A DNA stretch of 64,000 nucleotides, taken from positions 3,226,920 through 3,290,919 of the forward strand of contig OX030961.1 of NCBI GenBank assembly GCA_943735955.1, given 5' to 3'. This DNA comes from Piscicola geometra. Lineage: Eukaryota; Annelida; Clitellata; Hirudinida; Piscicolidae. The translations under genes and the position numbers were made by a program. Positions within the stretch are counted from its first letter, which is position 1. Each line of letters starts with the position of its first letter. The notes under the pieces are model-generated. The model did not search any database. It was not told the origin of the DNA and worked only from the letters and a program-made list of their open reading frames with translations. Shown piece by piece: positions 23,801 to 34,299 of the stretch.

Positions 23801-26066
23801 GGTATATAACTCTATATGAAAATTTGTTGAATAATTAATACATTTTTATTTTAAAGGATTTGAGATTGTTTGGACTAAAGGCATTTTCTTGAAGCTGGAA
23901 AAGGTATTTTTCTCTTTTTCTGGACTAAATACAAATAATTGTTATTCAACCTTCTTCCAAGGTGAAAATAAACGTGATGTGTAACGAGAACAAATTGGAA
24001 ATTAGTGTGAGAACAAATGTTGACGAATCACAAAACGTGTCTACGGCCTCTGACCTGATTTGGTGTTACCTGGCTCCAATAGCCTTTAATGCCCTCGACC
24101 TACTTAAGAATGATTGGCCTGGTCTTTTTTACAAAGTCATATATTGACTATTTTCATAGTTTTTTGCAATTGTCTTGTTTAATTCAAAATTCCAATTTCC
24201 GATATTCATATAAGTGCACTTTTTCACGAAATATCTCAATAAATTCTTTCCAGATCAGCATTACTCCTGACGGTTCAGCCTTCTTCAACGGGTCCATTCT
24301 CTCTCTTGAACACACATTCTCTCTCTTCCATCTCTTCCAGAAGCACTTGCACCAGGGCATTATCTCTTTCACTGATGATCGAATCGAGAGAACCCTTGCT
24401 ACGAACCTTGTTCTCCCCTTTGAGGGTATGTCTTTGTGGATATGTGAAAGTGTCTGTGTGTTTAAAACAAATATTTTGTATTTATTTACTAAAATTGTAA
24501 AATCGAAACTATTTTTGTTTATATTTGTTTACAACTCATGTATTCTTTGGCCATTTCATTGAAAAAGTCGAAAAGTACCGAAGCATAGAAGGGTGGTTGG
24601 AGGAGCTTTTAGAGTACAGAACGCCCATACTCCATCTCTACTCGGCTGCTATTTCTATTTCAAACAACTACTGTCAAGGCACAATAAAGTCGAAAAACAA
24701 AGAAAAGAAAAAACCTTTAAAGGTTAAGATTTAATGATAAAATTATTGTTTAAATATTAATTTAAATTTCGATTTTTGCATATTGTTAAACAATTTTTAT
24801 ATAAAAGTTCATTTATTTATTATTCAAACACTAAAATGTATGCAGGTGACATGGCAGAGTGAAGGAAACAAAGAGGATGACGACAGCAAGTACCTTGTCC
24901 TTCACCTTCCGTCAATTGAGCATTTCATCACCTCGTCTAGGAGGCTGCAGGATGAAGCAGGCCTTTCGGAAGAAACGGTCTCAGATTTAGAAAAATCTCA
25001 AAGTTTGGAGAAAAACTTGTGCAGCAGATGTTGTAAGGTAACAGAGAGTTTAAACAAATGAAAAAAGTTATGTTATAATCTTCACAAAAACTTTATCATT
25101 TTCAATTTTAAGACTCATATAGAAATGTTTAATTTTAGGAAAAATATGACAAATCAACTCAGACAGACCTAACTAGAAGCTCACACAATGAATGTTTTCA
25201 AGAAAATTATACTAAAAATAATGCTTATACCGATGATGATGATGATGATACAACAATAAAACCATTTTTTTTATCAAATGTTAATGATAAAAGCACTAAA
25301 GAAACCTTTAGTGAAGATAGTCAAGATGAAATTGAAGAAAGTCTCAAGACGGAAAATAGCAAAAAAATGTTTTCTTCGTCTGCAACTCCAAGTCCTACCA
25401 GCCAAGATTCCTGCAATTTTGACGAAAGCGTTGGTCTTTCAAGGCAATGGCCATCTTTGAGAGACTTTATTTTTTCTCCAACACCTAAAGCTTCGGTAAA
25501 TTCTAGAAGATATGCCATGAAAAAATTAATTTCAGCTCCAAAAAGTCGAATATTTAAATTAAACTCCCAATGCGATAAAACTCCAATAATAACACATACG
25601 GATGGAAAAAGACCAGGAATCGACTTTGAGAAAAATAAAAATTTATCAGTGAAAGCTGGAAAGTTTTTAGGTAAGCAAAAATCTTTGGATTATAAGGAAG
25701 ACATTTATCTTAGTATCAATGCTGATGCCAAGATCAAAAAGAAAAGCACTCCAAATGACATGAATAATTTTTGCGAAGTGGCAAATAATGAAATGTTACA
25801 AAAACCTCTTTTCTCTGAGTTTGAAAACATTCTTCTTGAAAAGCATAGTTCTGAAGAAAAGCATACTCCAAAAAATGAAGGTAGACTCTGCTTATTTCAA
25901 TTGTATTACTAAAACTGATGATGGGTAATTCATAATAAGTTTGAAATAACTATAAAAACTCATAAAGTTGTAGGGAAAATAATTACGTAATTATTTCGCA
26001 GACAACTCTGATACCAAGCTATTTAAAGACAAGCGTTTCAGACTGCCACCACTGTACAGAGAATGA
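17827..26066 (+). CDS. LRR-Roc-COR (ROCO family) protein without kinase
   Basis: ROCO proteins couple a Ras-like Roc GTPase to a COR dimerisation domain. Exons: 17827-17901, 18015-18371, 18469-18555, 18673-18711 (likely), about 19320-19384 (3' edge unsure), 19449-19517, 19642-20120, 20229-20737, 20930-20973, 21083-21171, 21302-21335, 21456-21694, 21811-22030, 22149-22445, 22668-22970, 23085-23471, 23574 to 23733 or 23748, 23857-23903, 23962-24135, 24254-24425, 24568-24722, 24846-25037, 25139-25880, 26002-26066. About 1,660 aa. Leucine-rich repeats (LKSLSLVNSPSITRHS, LEVLCLSRCPSI) precede a P-loop FFLGDKGCGKTEI, then DLFVIVFDF and PKVLILGYKDE. COR signals are YFICLNPLKLV, KGLLVESLVPLIF and IVWTKGIFLKLEK. 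G3 is degenerate (INCSSHP). Roughly 120 acidic residues are inserted after the P-loop. A serine-rich tail replaces any kinase, as in MFHAS1-like members. Confidence 0.85.
20806..20864. repeat. Duplicated TTAA-rich 25-bp unit
   Basis: Two copies of a taattaattaattaaaa/taaatata unit in the intron right after the P-loop exon of the ROCO gene. Confidence 0.8.
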
Positions 26067-26397
26067 AATACAGATTTAGAATTTTTTGAATATCTCGAAT
26101 ATTTAAATATTATACAAAATTATAATTTCAAATACTAATAGTTTTCAATTCAAAGCATGTCAAAAACACAAGATTTGAATTTGTATCATTTTAAAACTTA
26201 TTAACATATTGAACGCTGCAAGATCCTTTTAAATTATTTTGCGAATTTTAAAAACTCATAATAAAAAAACTCTTAGACGTATGTTTAAGTTATAAGCCAT
26301 TTTGAAGGTTGATCAACATAATTGAATAAATAAATTGAGCTCTTGGACCAAATAAAATATAATTAAATAGCTTATAACCTTCAAAAAAGTTTTTAAA
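26067..26397. other. 331-bp gap between ROCO and exchanger genes
   Basis: Holds the ROCO 3' UTR, with AATAAA-type signals near 26261 and 26323, and the 5' flank of the exchanger gene in the same orientation. Nothing else is visible. Confidence 0.6.
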
Positions 26398-29300
26398 ATG
26401 AAGTGGATGATTTTTGAGCACAACGAGGATTCAGAAAAACGTCATTTAGTAGATAGTTTAAATCTTTTTATTTTCATATGCCTTCTCATCATGACAACTC
26501 TGACCATTTGGCTCTTTAAAAGAGTCCGCTTTAGATTTCTCCATGAAACTGGATTGTCTATAATTTATGGTTAATTAATATTTAAATCCCAAAATTAATT
26601 TTAAAAAAATTATTTTTAAGTTCCTGCAATCTCTTCTAAAATAATATTTATTCTACTCCAAGGTCTGATTGTGGGAGCGATAATCAAGTTTACAGCTCCA
26701 CAACACCTGCCAGCCATAGTGGTGGAGGACTTTTCCAAGCTAAACACTCTTGCTCCTGCCATTGTCACGAACAATGACTTCTACAAGAACAGTGCCATTA
26801 CCACCATGCCTACCAATGTCACCACCAGCAAAAGCACTGAAAATCCCAAGTTGCCGCAAGAAGTGATCCAGTTACCATCTGAAGAGCCAGAACTTGAAGA
26901 AAAAGTTCCTATGACTTTGCAAAATTTTTATTACGTTCAAATATTTTTGGAGTAATATTTACAAATTTAAAAAAAAACTCAAAAAATATATATTTCTTTT
27001 TTCAGGCCCAGTTCAATCCTGAAGTGTTCTTTAATGTCCTTCTTCCACCCATCATCTTCCACGCCGGATACAGCATGAAAAAGGTTCATTCATCCAAATG
27101 ATGATCATGATAATGATGATTTTTGACTTTCTCACCCAAGCCTCTCCCCATTCATTCATCCAACTATCTTCACCTTTTCTGAAAATTCCATTATTTAATG
27201 AAAAAATTCATTAATCCATTCATCCATCCACCCACCCATTCATCTACCCATCCATCCATCAATCCACCCATCCATCCATCAAACCACCCAGCCATCCATC
27301 TATCCACACACTCGTCAATACAGAAACAGTTTTTTCAGAACATAGGCTCCATAGCTTTTTATGCCTTCATCGGAACCCTCATCTCTTCATTCACCACTGC
27401 GTTTGTCCCCTTTCCAATCAATTATCATGAATTATCAATATTTATTATTGCTTTTTATTATTTAACTATTATTTTCAATTTAATTTATCAAATAAAATTA
27501 GTTTAGTTTTTATATCATTTTATATCGCAATTAAAAAAGCTCTTTCATTCTACTTTCTCATCATCACCACTTCACCACCATCATTATCACCATCAACACT
27601 GCATCATCATCATTATCATCACCACCATCATCATCACCACCATCATCACCATCCCCACCATCTACAGTCTCATAATGTTCACCTTCCTGTACGTCATTAA
27701 GTACCAATGGGACTTCATCGACTGCCTCAAGTTCGGAGCCATCATCTCCGCCACTGACCCTGGTATCATGGCTTGTTAATTGCCTGCTAACTAATTGCTA
27801 ATTTATGCGGAGCGGGGATGGCTTAGATGATAGACGTCGGACTTGCGACTCAAAGGTTGCCTGTTCGAATCCTTGACGAGCAACCGTGAACTATCATATA
27901 CCTAGTGTATATGATGCGGTGTTTGCGACGTATGCGTTGAGAGATGTGTACGTCGTGTGGAGTGGCGTCTCTGGCAAATAAGAACCATGGTTCTCAGAAC
28001 CATTGTAACATGGCCTGCGCCTGTGAACCATAAAGACCAAAAACAAAACAAAAAATTCCATTTTTAATTATACATTTTAAGTATAACTCAATTTCAGAGA
28101 TAGTCTTTTCACATTTTTTTATATATTTCAAACAAACTTTTGTGAGACCTTTTACACACCTGTCTATTATCGTATCTGTTGCATATCAGGTTATGAAAGC
28201 AAAAATGAACTTTCACTACAAACCTACTCATTTGTTATATAAATGAAAATTTGCAACATAAGTGATCTAGATCTCATTATTATTTGATAAAAAAAATTCA
28301 AGATGAAACTCAAAAAAACAATTATTTTTATAAAAATAAGGATGTCCGAAGATTTTGGTATTTTACTTTTCCCCGATTATCGATTCCCGTGTCGGCTTTT
28401 TCTCACAATAATAATAATAAAACTTATATGCGAATATAAATACCAATACAATTTTATTTTGTGGGAATAAAAATATAGTTCTGGAAGTGGAGATTTATCA
28501 ATAATCCAAAGTACACACACAAATCCATATAAAGACAGTAGCTCATTCTTTCATCCGGATAAAATAAAAGCTATATTGAATAGTTTCGTTCTTTTCAGCT
28601 TTGTTCTTTGAAATATCGATCTATCGAGCCCTTAACATACCACTCTCTTTACTATTTTTTAAAATGGTATTTTATGCTAATTTTATTATTTTGCAGGTTT
28701 TTTTACACTTTAAGTATATTTCAATGAAATAATTATCTCATTATCGATCTACTTCTAAATGGTTTGCGATTTTAAAACTCATCGGCATCCTCTCAAATAC
28801 TCTTCACTTTTCTCTCTCAGTTTGAACACACCCATCAGCACCAAGCTTCCATCACCATACTCAGCATCGTTCTTTTCCATCTACTCACCTCTCTATCACC
28901 CAATCATCACCCTTCTCCCCACTCCATCACCTACCTCATTCTCTACTCACCACTCCATCACTCTCTTTACCCACCACTCCATTACCCACCTTCTTCACTT
29001 CTCTATCCTCCATTCACCACCCTCTTCACTACTCCACAAGCCACCATCACCAACCCACCATCTCCATCCACCACACGCAGTCTCCGTCTTGGCGATCTTC
29101 AACGACATGGGAGTGGATGCAGATCTGTATGCACTCGTCTTTGGAGAAAGCGTCCTTAACGACGCTGTTGCTATCATCCTAGTCAGGTAACCAGGGAATT
29201 TGGGCTATTGTTGTTTTATTTTATTTCTTATCTTTTCTTTTTTTATTGAGTCAAGATCATTTTCTTATTCTTTATATAAACAATTTCAACCCAAAAGGAT

Positions 29301-32300
29301 TTTCTTGTTCAAAAAACTTTTAGTTATCATTTTTATTCTTTTAAAACTATTATTTCCATTCTTTTTCTAAAATTCTTTAAATAAAATTAGCTTTTACTCC
29401 TACACCATAATTGAATTATCACCAAACCAAACCATCACCTAACACACACCACACTCACCATACCTAAAACACCACAAACACCTGATGGTCTGAAGGTTTC
29501 TATTAAATTCTCTATTGATTGAAACTTAAATGTTTGCGCTTCTGAGGTGAAACAGCTGCATAAAAAATGAATCGTTCTGCTTTATATTGTATAATTGATT
29601 TGACAGTTTGTAAGAATATATGCAAAAAAATTCGTTTGAGACATTTAATTCTTTTTTTGTGTCACATCACATTTTTAAAGTATCTACCTACCCCAATCAA
29701 TAGACACCATCACCTCTCTTTCACCACAATAAATAAGCCATTATCATCCTTCCCCTTTTTCCCTCTCACCAAAAAGCACACTAAATAAACCACCATCATC
29801 AACATCCTTTGCACGCACCAGGATCCCCTTCCATATTTCCTCAACACCGCCATCACCACCCCTCCACGTCCATCACACAGCACCGTCAAGACGTACAAGA
29901 GTGAGGTACTCGGCTTCGACGGGCTTGCTGTAGTCACCTCCGTTGCCCAATTCATCGTCGTCTTCTTCGGAGCGTTCGCCCTGGGCTGTAGCATGGGCTG
30001 CATCACTGCACTGGTAGGGGTTGCTTTGATGTTGTAGCTTGGTGGCGCTGGTGAGAGTGGTGTTTGTGCTGATGGTGCTGAAATGCACTGCTGCATTGAT
30101 CTTGTGTAGTGGTAATAAAAATGGAAATTAGTGCGATTTTTTTAGTGCAAATTTATTATTTAATCGTTTATGCGTTTTAGTAATATTATTCATGAAATTT
30201 GAATGAATGAAAAGTTGCTACTTTTTTCTTTACTATGCATGATCGGTTACTTCCTCTATATATCGCTTACAAAATGTAATTTGTTGAAATTTGATTTTAA
30301 ATGATTCTTAACAAGAAGCTTGCAATAGATTTCTATATCAACTTTCGCACTTGCAAAAAATCTTTCCACTCCATTCACACATCACAAAATCTTTCCCCAT
30401 CCGCATATTCTCACCAACTGCCCTCATCCTCCTTACAAATTCCCACACACACACCCACGCACGCACACATCCACCCACCAGATCACAAAATTCACCCACG
30501 CACGCACACATCCACCCACCAGATCACAAAATTCACCCACCCACGTACACATCCACCCACCAGATCACAAAATTCACCCACCTGCGCACACATCCACCCA
30601 CCAGATCACAAAATTCACCCACCTGCGTGACTACCCCCTCCTCGAAACCACCCTCTTCGTCCTTATGTCGTATGCCACCTTCCTAGCAGCCGAGGCAGCC
30701 CAGATGACCGGTGCTTTGACGCATTTTTTGTTTTTAGAATATTTTTGTTTTTTTTTTAGTAAATTTTTTATTGGTTTTGGTGTCTATCCAGAATTTTGTA
30801 TTTTTCTCTCGGCATTTTTATTGGTTTTTTTTTGCGTCTTGTTTACGTTTTTAAGGTGTTTTTTGCCTATTGGTAATGATTTTTTGGCTTTTTTTTTGAT
30901 TGTGTAATTCTCTATACTTTCGCTTCAAAATGTTAAAATCGATTGGTATTCTATAGACCTTGATTGGGATTCATTAATGAAGAATGAAGAATACTATTAT
31001 CTTAAGATTCTATTTTCTAAATAATGAAATTCATTAAATGATAATGATGTTGATGATGATGCTGATGATGAGGAGGAGGAGGAGGAGGAGGAGAATGATG
31101 GTGATGAGGAGAAGGAGAATGGTGATGATGATGACAATGACGATGATGATGATGATGATGCTCATGACGATAACATATGTATCCTGGCTGTAGGAATTGT
31201 TGCCTTGTTGTTCTGTGGAGTGTGTCAAGCTCACTACACGTACAACAACATGTCGCCTGAATCGAGATCGAGAACCAAGCAGGTGTGTTGGTGGTGGTGA
31301 TGATAGTGGTGTTGGTGATGATAGTGGTGTTGGTGGTGGTGATGATAGTGGTGTTAGTGGTGGTGATGATAGTGGTGAAATACACGAGAAGGATGGGGAG
31401 GATTTTGAGTTTGACGGAAATAGTGAATGATATTTCATGAATATAAATTAATTTTAATTTTATAGCTTATAGATCATTATTAATTTATAATTAACAGTTT
31501 ATATATTTTTTAATTATCTTTATTATTAAAGTATAAGTAAAAATAAATATATGCTTCAACCCTAGCTCCACATTGACAAACACCACATTTAAAGTTGTTC
31601 GAACTGTTGAATTTTCTGACCGAGAACTTTGTCTTCTTGTACATCGGCGTGGCTACCTTCACCTTCCACAAACACGTCTGGAATCTGCCGTTCATCGGAT
31701 TTGCATTCGTATCCTTGATATTGTTTGGTCGTTGTGACGTGGCGTGGTCTGGGTGGTGGTGGTGAGGGTAGGTGGGTTGGTCATTGGGGATCGGGAGTTT
31801 TTGTGCAGAGTTTTTCAATATTTTTTCATGTTGAGTTGATTTTAAAAACGTAAGTTTTAATTTTAAATAAATAAAAGTTGTTTAATAAATCATTGTATCC
31901 TATAATTTCCTTAACGACAAAACTACCACTTCCGCCTCAAACACTTCTTTCTCAAATAGCTATCGATCATCATCGCAAGGGCTTGTAACGTCTACCCCAT
32001 CTCAGCCATCTTGAACCTGGGAAGGACCAACCCGATACCGGCGTCCTTCCAACACTTCATGATGTTCAGTGGTGGGTTGCAGCGGGGATGAGTAGTTTAA
32101 AGTTTGAAACACTTTCAGTGAAATGATAAATTGTAAAGTTTTATCACCGATTAAAAAAATTGAGGTTTACGTATTGTAGCTGCACTCATCCAAATAAATA
32201 TACTTTTTGAATATTTTCGAATAATATTATATATTAATTTTTATTACATATAAGTTCTACATAAAATCTCCATTCGCAACTCCCCTAACCCACCCCCACA

Positions 32301-32810
32301 GGTCTCAGAGGCGCAATGGCGTTCGCTCTATCCACCAGGGACACCTCATCGCTCAAGGACTGCACCATCTTCTCGACCACTCTCCTCATCGTCATGACCA
32401 CCATCATTCTCTCGGGCGGCCTGACCCCGCAGACGCTCGGCTGGTTGAACATCAAGACGGCACCGACGTCGACCGACGATGACGAGACGCGCGCGTTCGA
32501 TTCGCTGCGTAATGTTCGTGGTCGAGTCTTGGTGGTCGCCTGGTGGTGGCTGGTGGCTTGGAAAGCTCGATGATTACGGGTTTTTTAAGAGTTTTATGGG
32601 TGTTTTCTTGAATTCTTCTCAAATGCCTACATATATTAATGTATACCATTATTTATCATAATCTATCTTTTTATTCATCTTTATCACCATTATAAATATC
32701 ATCATCATCATCTTTTTAACCATCACTACCATAAACATCATCACCACCACCACAAACATCATCATCATCATCATCATCACCACCATAAACATCATCACCA
32801 CCACCACAAA

Positions 32811-32864
<54 letters not shown>

Positions 32865-34299
32865 GGCATCTATAGAGTCCTCCAAGATATGTATTGAATG
32901 ATCTGCACTTGAAGCAGAAGCCAGCGGGCACCTGTCTCTTCCGACTCTGGCACAACTTCGACCACAAGTTCGCGCCAAATTGCATTAATTTCGCCAACTA
33001 ATAAAATAAATCAGATTATTTATTTAAAATATATATCATATATATATAAATTGTTATATTGTTATAATAAATATGATGATGATGAGTTTTTTTTCTTTAT
33101 TATCATTATTACCATGATCACCAAAATCATCGTAACCCCCCATATCTCCCCCCTCACCACCCTTTCCATCCCACCACGAAACAGGTTCTTGATGCCTTTA
33201 CTGACACACTCAAGGCCCCCCCTCACGGACACCATGCCCCACTGCTGTCTGCCCTTCGCTAGGCTCTTCACCACGGAGCAACAGAAACAACAGGTCTTTT
33301 GGGGCTTTGTCTCGCTCAGGTTTTCGATTTGATGGAGGGAAGGAGAGGAGGGAAGGGAGATGATGGGTGTGTGGGGGTTATTGGATTTATTTAATGCTTT
33401 GTCAAAAGCCATTCGACTATTTCAAAGCCACATCAACAGCCAACAACACTTTGTCCAACAACAACAACAACATCCAACAGCAACAACATCCAACAACAAC
33501 AACATCCAACAACAACAACATCCAACAACAACATCCAACAACAACAACATCCAACAACAACATCCAACAACAACAACAACAACAACATCCAACAACAACA
33601 ACAACACCCAACAACAACATCTAACAACAACAACATCCAACAACAACAACATCCAACAACAACAACAACAACAACATCCAACAACACCCAACAACAACAT
33701 CTAACAACAACAACAACAACACCCAACAACACCAAAAAAACAACACCAGTTGATCATAGGGGAAGGCGACGGTTCTGAAATATCGCTTTCTTCTCGCAAC
33801 GTTGACGGCAACATTAACGACGAGCTCATGCACTCTGCCTCCGTCTTCAACCACAACACGTACGCAAATTAGTGTCTTTTCTTTTTGTTGGTGTTGTTGA
33901 TTTTTTGTTGTTGATATTTTGTTGTTGTAGATATTTTGTTGTTGTTGCCGTTGTTTAATATTTTTCTAGCAAAGCTTTGTTATGGGATTGATTATTTTAG
34001 CTTTTGCAGAAGAATTGATATTGTTTTTAGGTTATTGAAGTATTTAATACATTTGTTTTACACTTTCAAAGTTACTTTAATGCAGCTTTCAATAATAATC
34101 GTTTCATTTCCTGATTTCCAGTGCTGACAATGAGGAAAACTCTACCGCCAACAACAACCTCAACAACAGCAACAACAACCTTAACAACAGCAACAACAAC
34201 CTAAACAACAGCACAAACAGCCTAAATGATGACATCAACACCAACAACAACAATAACAACGACGTAGCACCTAGTCATAATTTGGTTGGCCGCTTTTAA
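26398..34299 (+). CDS. SLC9A6: Na+/H+ exchanger, SLC9A6/7/9 (endosomal NHE) type, complete (670 aa)
   Basis: Exchanges luminal H+ for cytosolic Na+ or K+ in endosomal/Golgi membranes. Sixteen exons: 26398-26569, 26663-26934, 27006-27083, 27324-27400, 27668-27762, 29081-29186, 29881-30013, 30605-30710, 31194-31282, 31595-31708, 31960-32071, 32302-32513, 32918-32967, 33185-33293, 33750-33859, 34122-34299. Phases close throughout, and the total of 2,013 nt equals the usual NHE6/7/9 length. Family runs: [104 protein letters not shown]. The acidic residues of FGESVLND correspond to the transport core. The start is the first ATG, followed at once by a membrane helix. The end of exon 12 is least certain. 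Exon 8's 3' splice site is repeated four times. The last exon is a tail of Asn-Leu-Asn-Asn-Ser repeats. Confidence 0.93.
27205..27312. repeat. CCATC/CACCCATC minisatellite in an exchanger intron
   Basis: Imperfect tandem catccatccaccc units directly before the CAG acceptor of exon 4. An open frame through it is only the repeat. Confidence 0.85.
27811..28056 (+). mobile_element. tRNA-derived SINE in an exchanger intron
   Basis: The head (27811-27884) is tRNA-like. A box-like TGGCTTAGATGATAGAC lies at 27819-27835 and a B box GTTCGAATCC at 27863-27872. CTTGCGA sits where the anticodon loop would be, which would give anticodon TGC (Ala). The anticodon stem is mispaired, so this is not a working tRNA. 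The body has a perfect 9-bp stem with 5-nt loop (27893-27915) and the palindrome AGAACCATGGTTCT (27981-27994). The element ends in an A-rich CAAAAACAAAACAAAAAA tail. This is the classic structure of a tRNA-derived SINE. No target-site duplication is clear. Confidence 0.75.
30444..30630 (+). repeat. 41-bp repeat carrying four copies of a 3' splice site
   Basis: The block ccacccaccag|atcacaaaattcaccc, which is the 3' splice site and first codons of exchanger exon 8, occurs four times. Identical AG|ATCACA sites begin exon sequence at 30482, 30523, 30564 and 30605, exactly 41 bp apart. Only the last copy (30605) leads straight into [11 protein letters not shown] in the expected protein. Use of the first copy would add 123 nt (41 codons) without a stop, while copies two and three would shift the frame. 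Confidence 0.9.
31033..31170. repeat. GATGAT/GAGGAG repeat next to exon 9
   Basis: Mixed gatgatgat and gaggagga tract in the exchanger intron, ending about 25 bp before the exon 9 acceptor at 31193. Confidence 0.85.
31283..31380. repeat. GGTGATGATAGTGGTGTTGGT minisatellite
   Basis: Tandem ggtgatgatagtggtgtt units starting right at the exon 9 donor of the exchanger gene and continuing into the intron. Confidence 0.8.
32697..32863. repeat. (ATC)n and (ACC)n microsatellite
   Basis: Two copies of a caccaccacaaacatcatc block, then a long pure catcat run that stops about 55 bp before exon 13 of the exchanger. Asp, Met or His runs read through it are not proteins. Confidence 0.9.
33452..33738. repeat. 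(CAA)n with CAACATC interruptions in an exchanger intron
   Basis: About 280 bp of caacaacaacatc units fill the intron before exon 15 and end about 10 bp from its CACCAG acceptor. All Gln/Asn/Thr or Cys/Leu/Val frames through it come from the repeat. Confidence 0.95.

Noticed and set aside
24254..26066. Kinase domain expected after COR in an LRRK-type protein
   Set aside because: No glycine loop, VAIK, HRD or DFG motif appears in any exon. The tail is Ser/Asp/Lys-rich, so the gene was not called LRRK.
26671..26955. Shadow stop after exchanger exon 2
   Set aside because: The frame runs past the exon into intron. The GT after TAC at 26934 restores the family sequence in the next exon.
27811..27884. 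Intact tRNA-Ala gene
   Set aside because: The anticodon stem is mispaired and the sequence continues into a SINE body with an A-rich tail.
30444..30630. Possible CRISPR-like array of regular repeats
   Set aside because: The units are directly abutting 41-bp tandem copies with no unique spacers, inside a eukaryotic intron/exon boundary.
33360..33854. Asn/Gln/Thr and Cys/Leu/Val frames
   Set aside because: They arise from the CAACAACATC intron repeat. The true exon starts at 33750 in another context.
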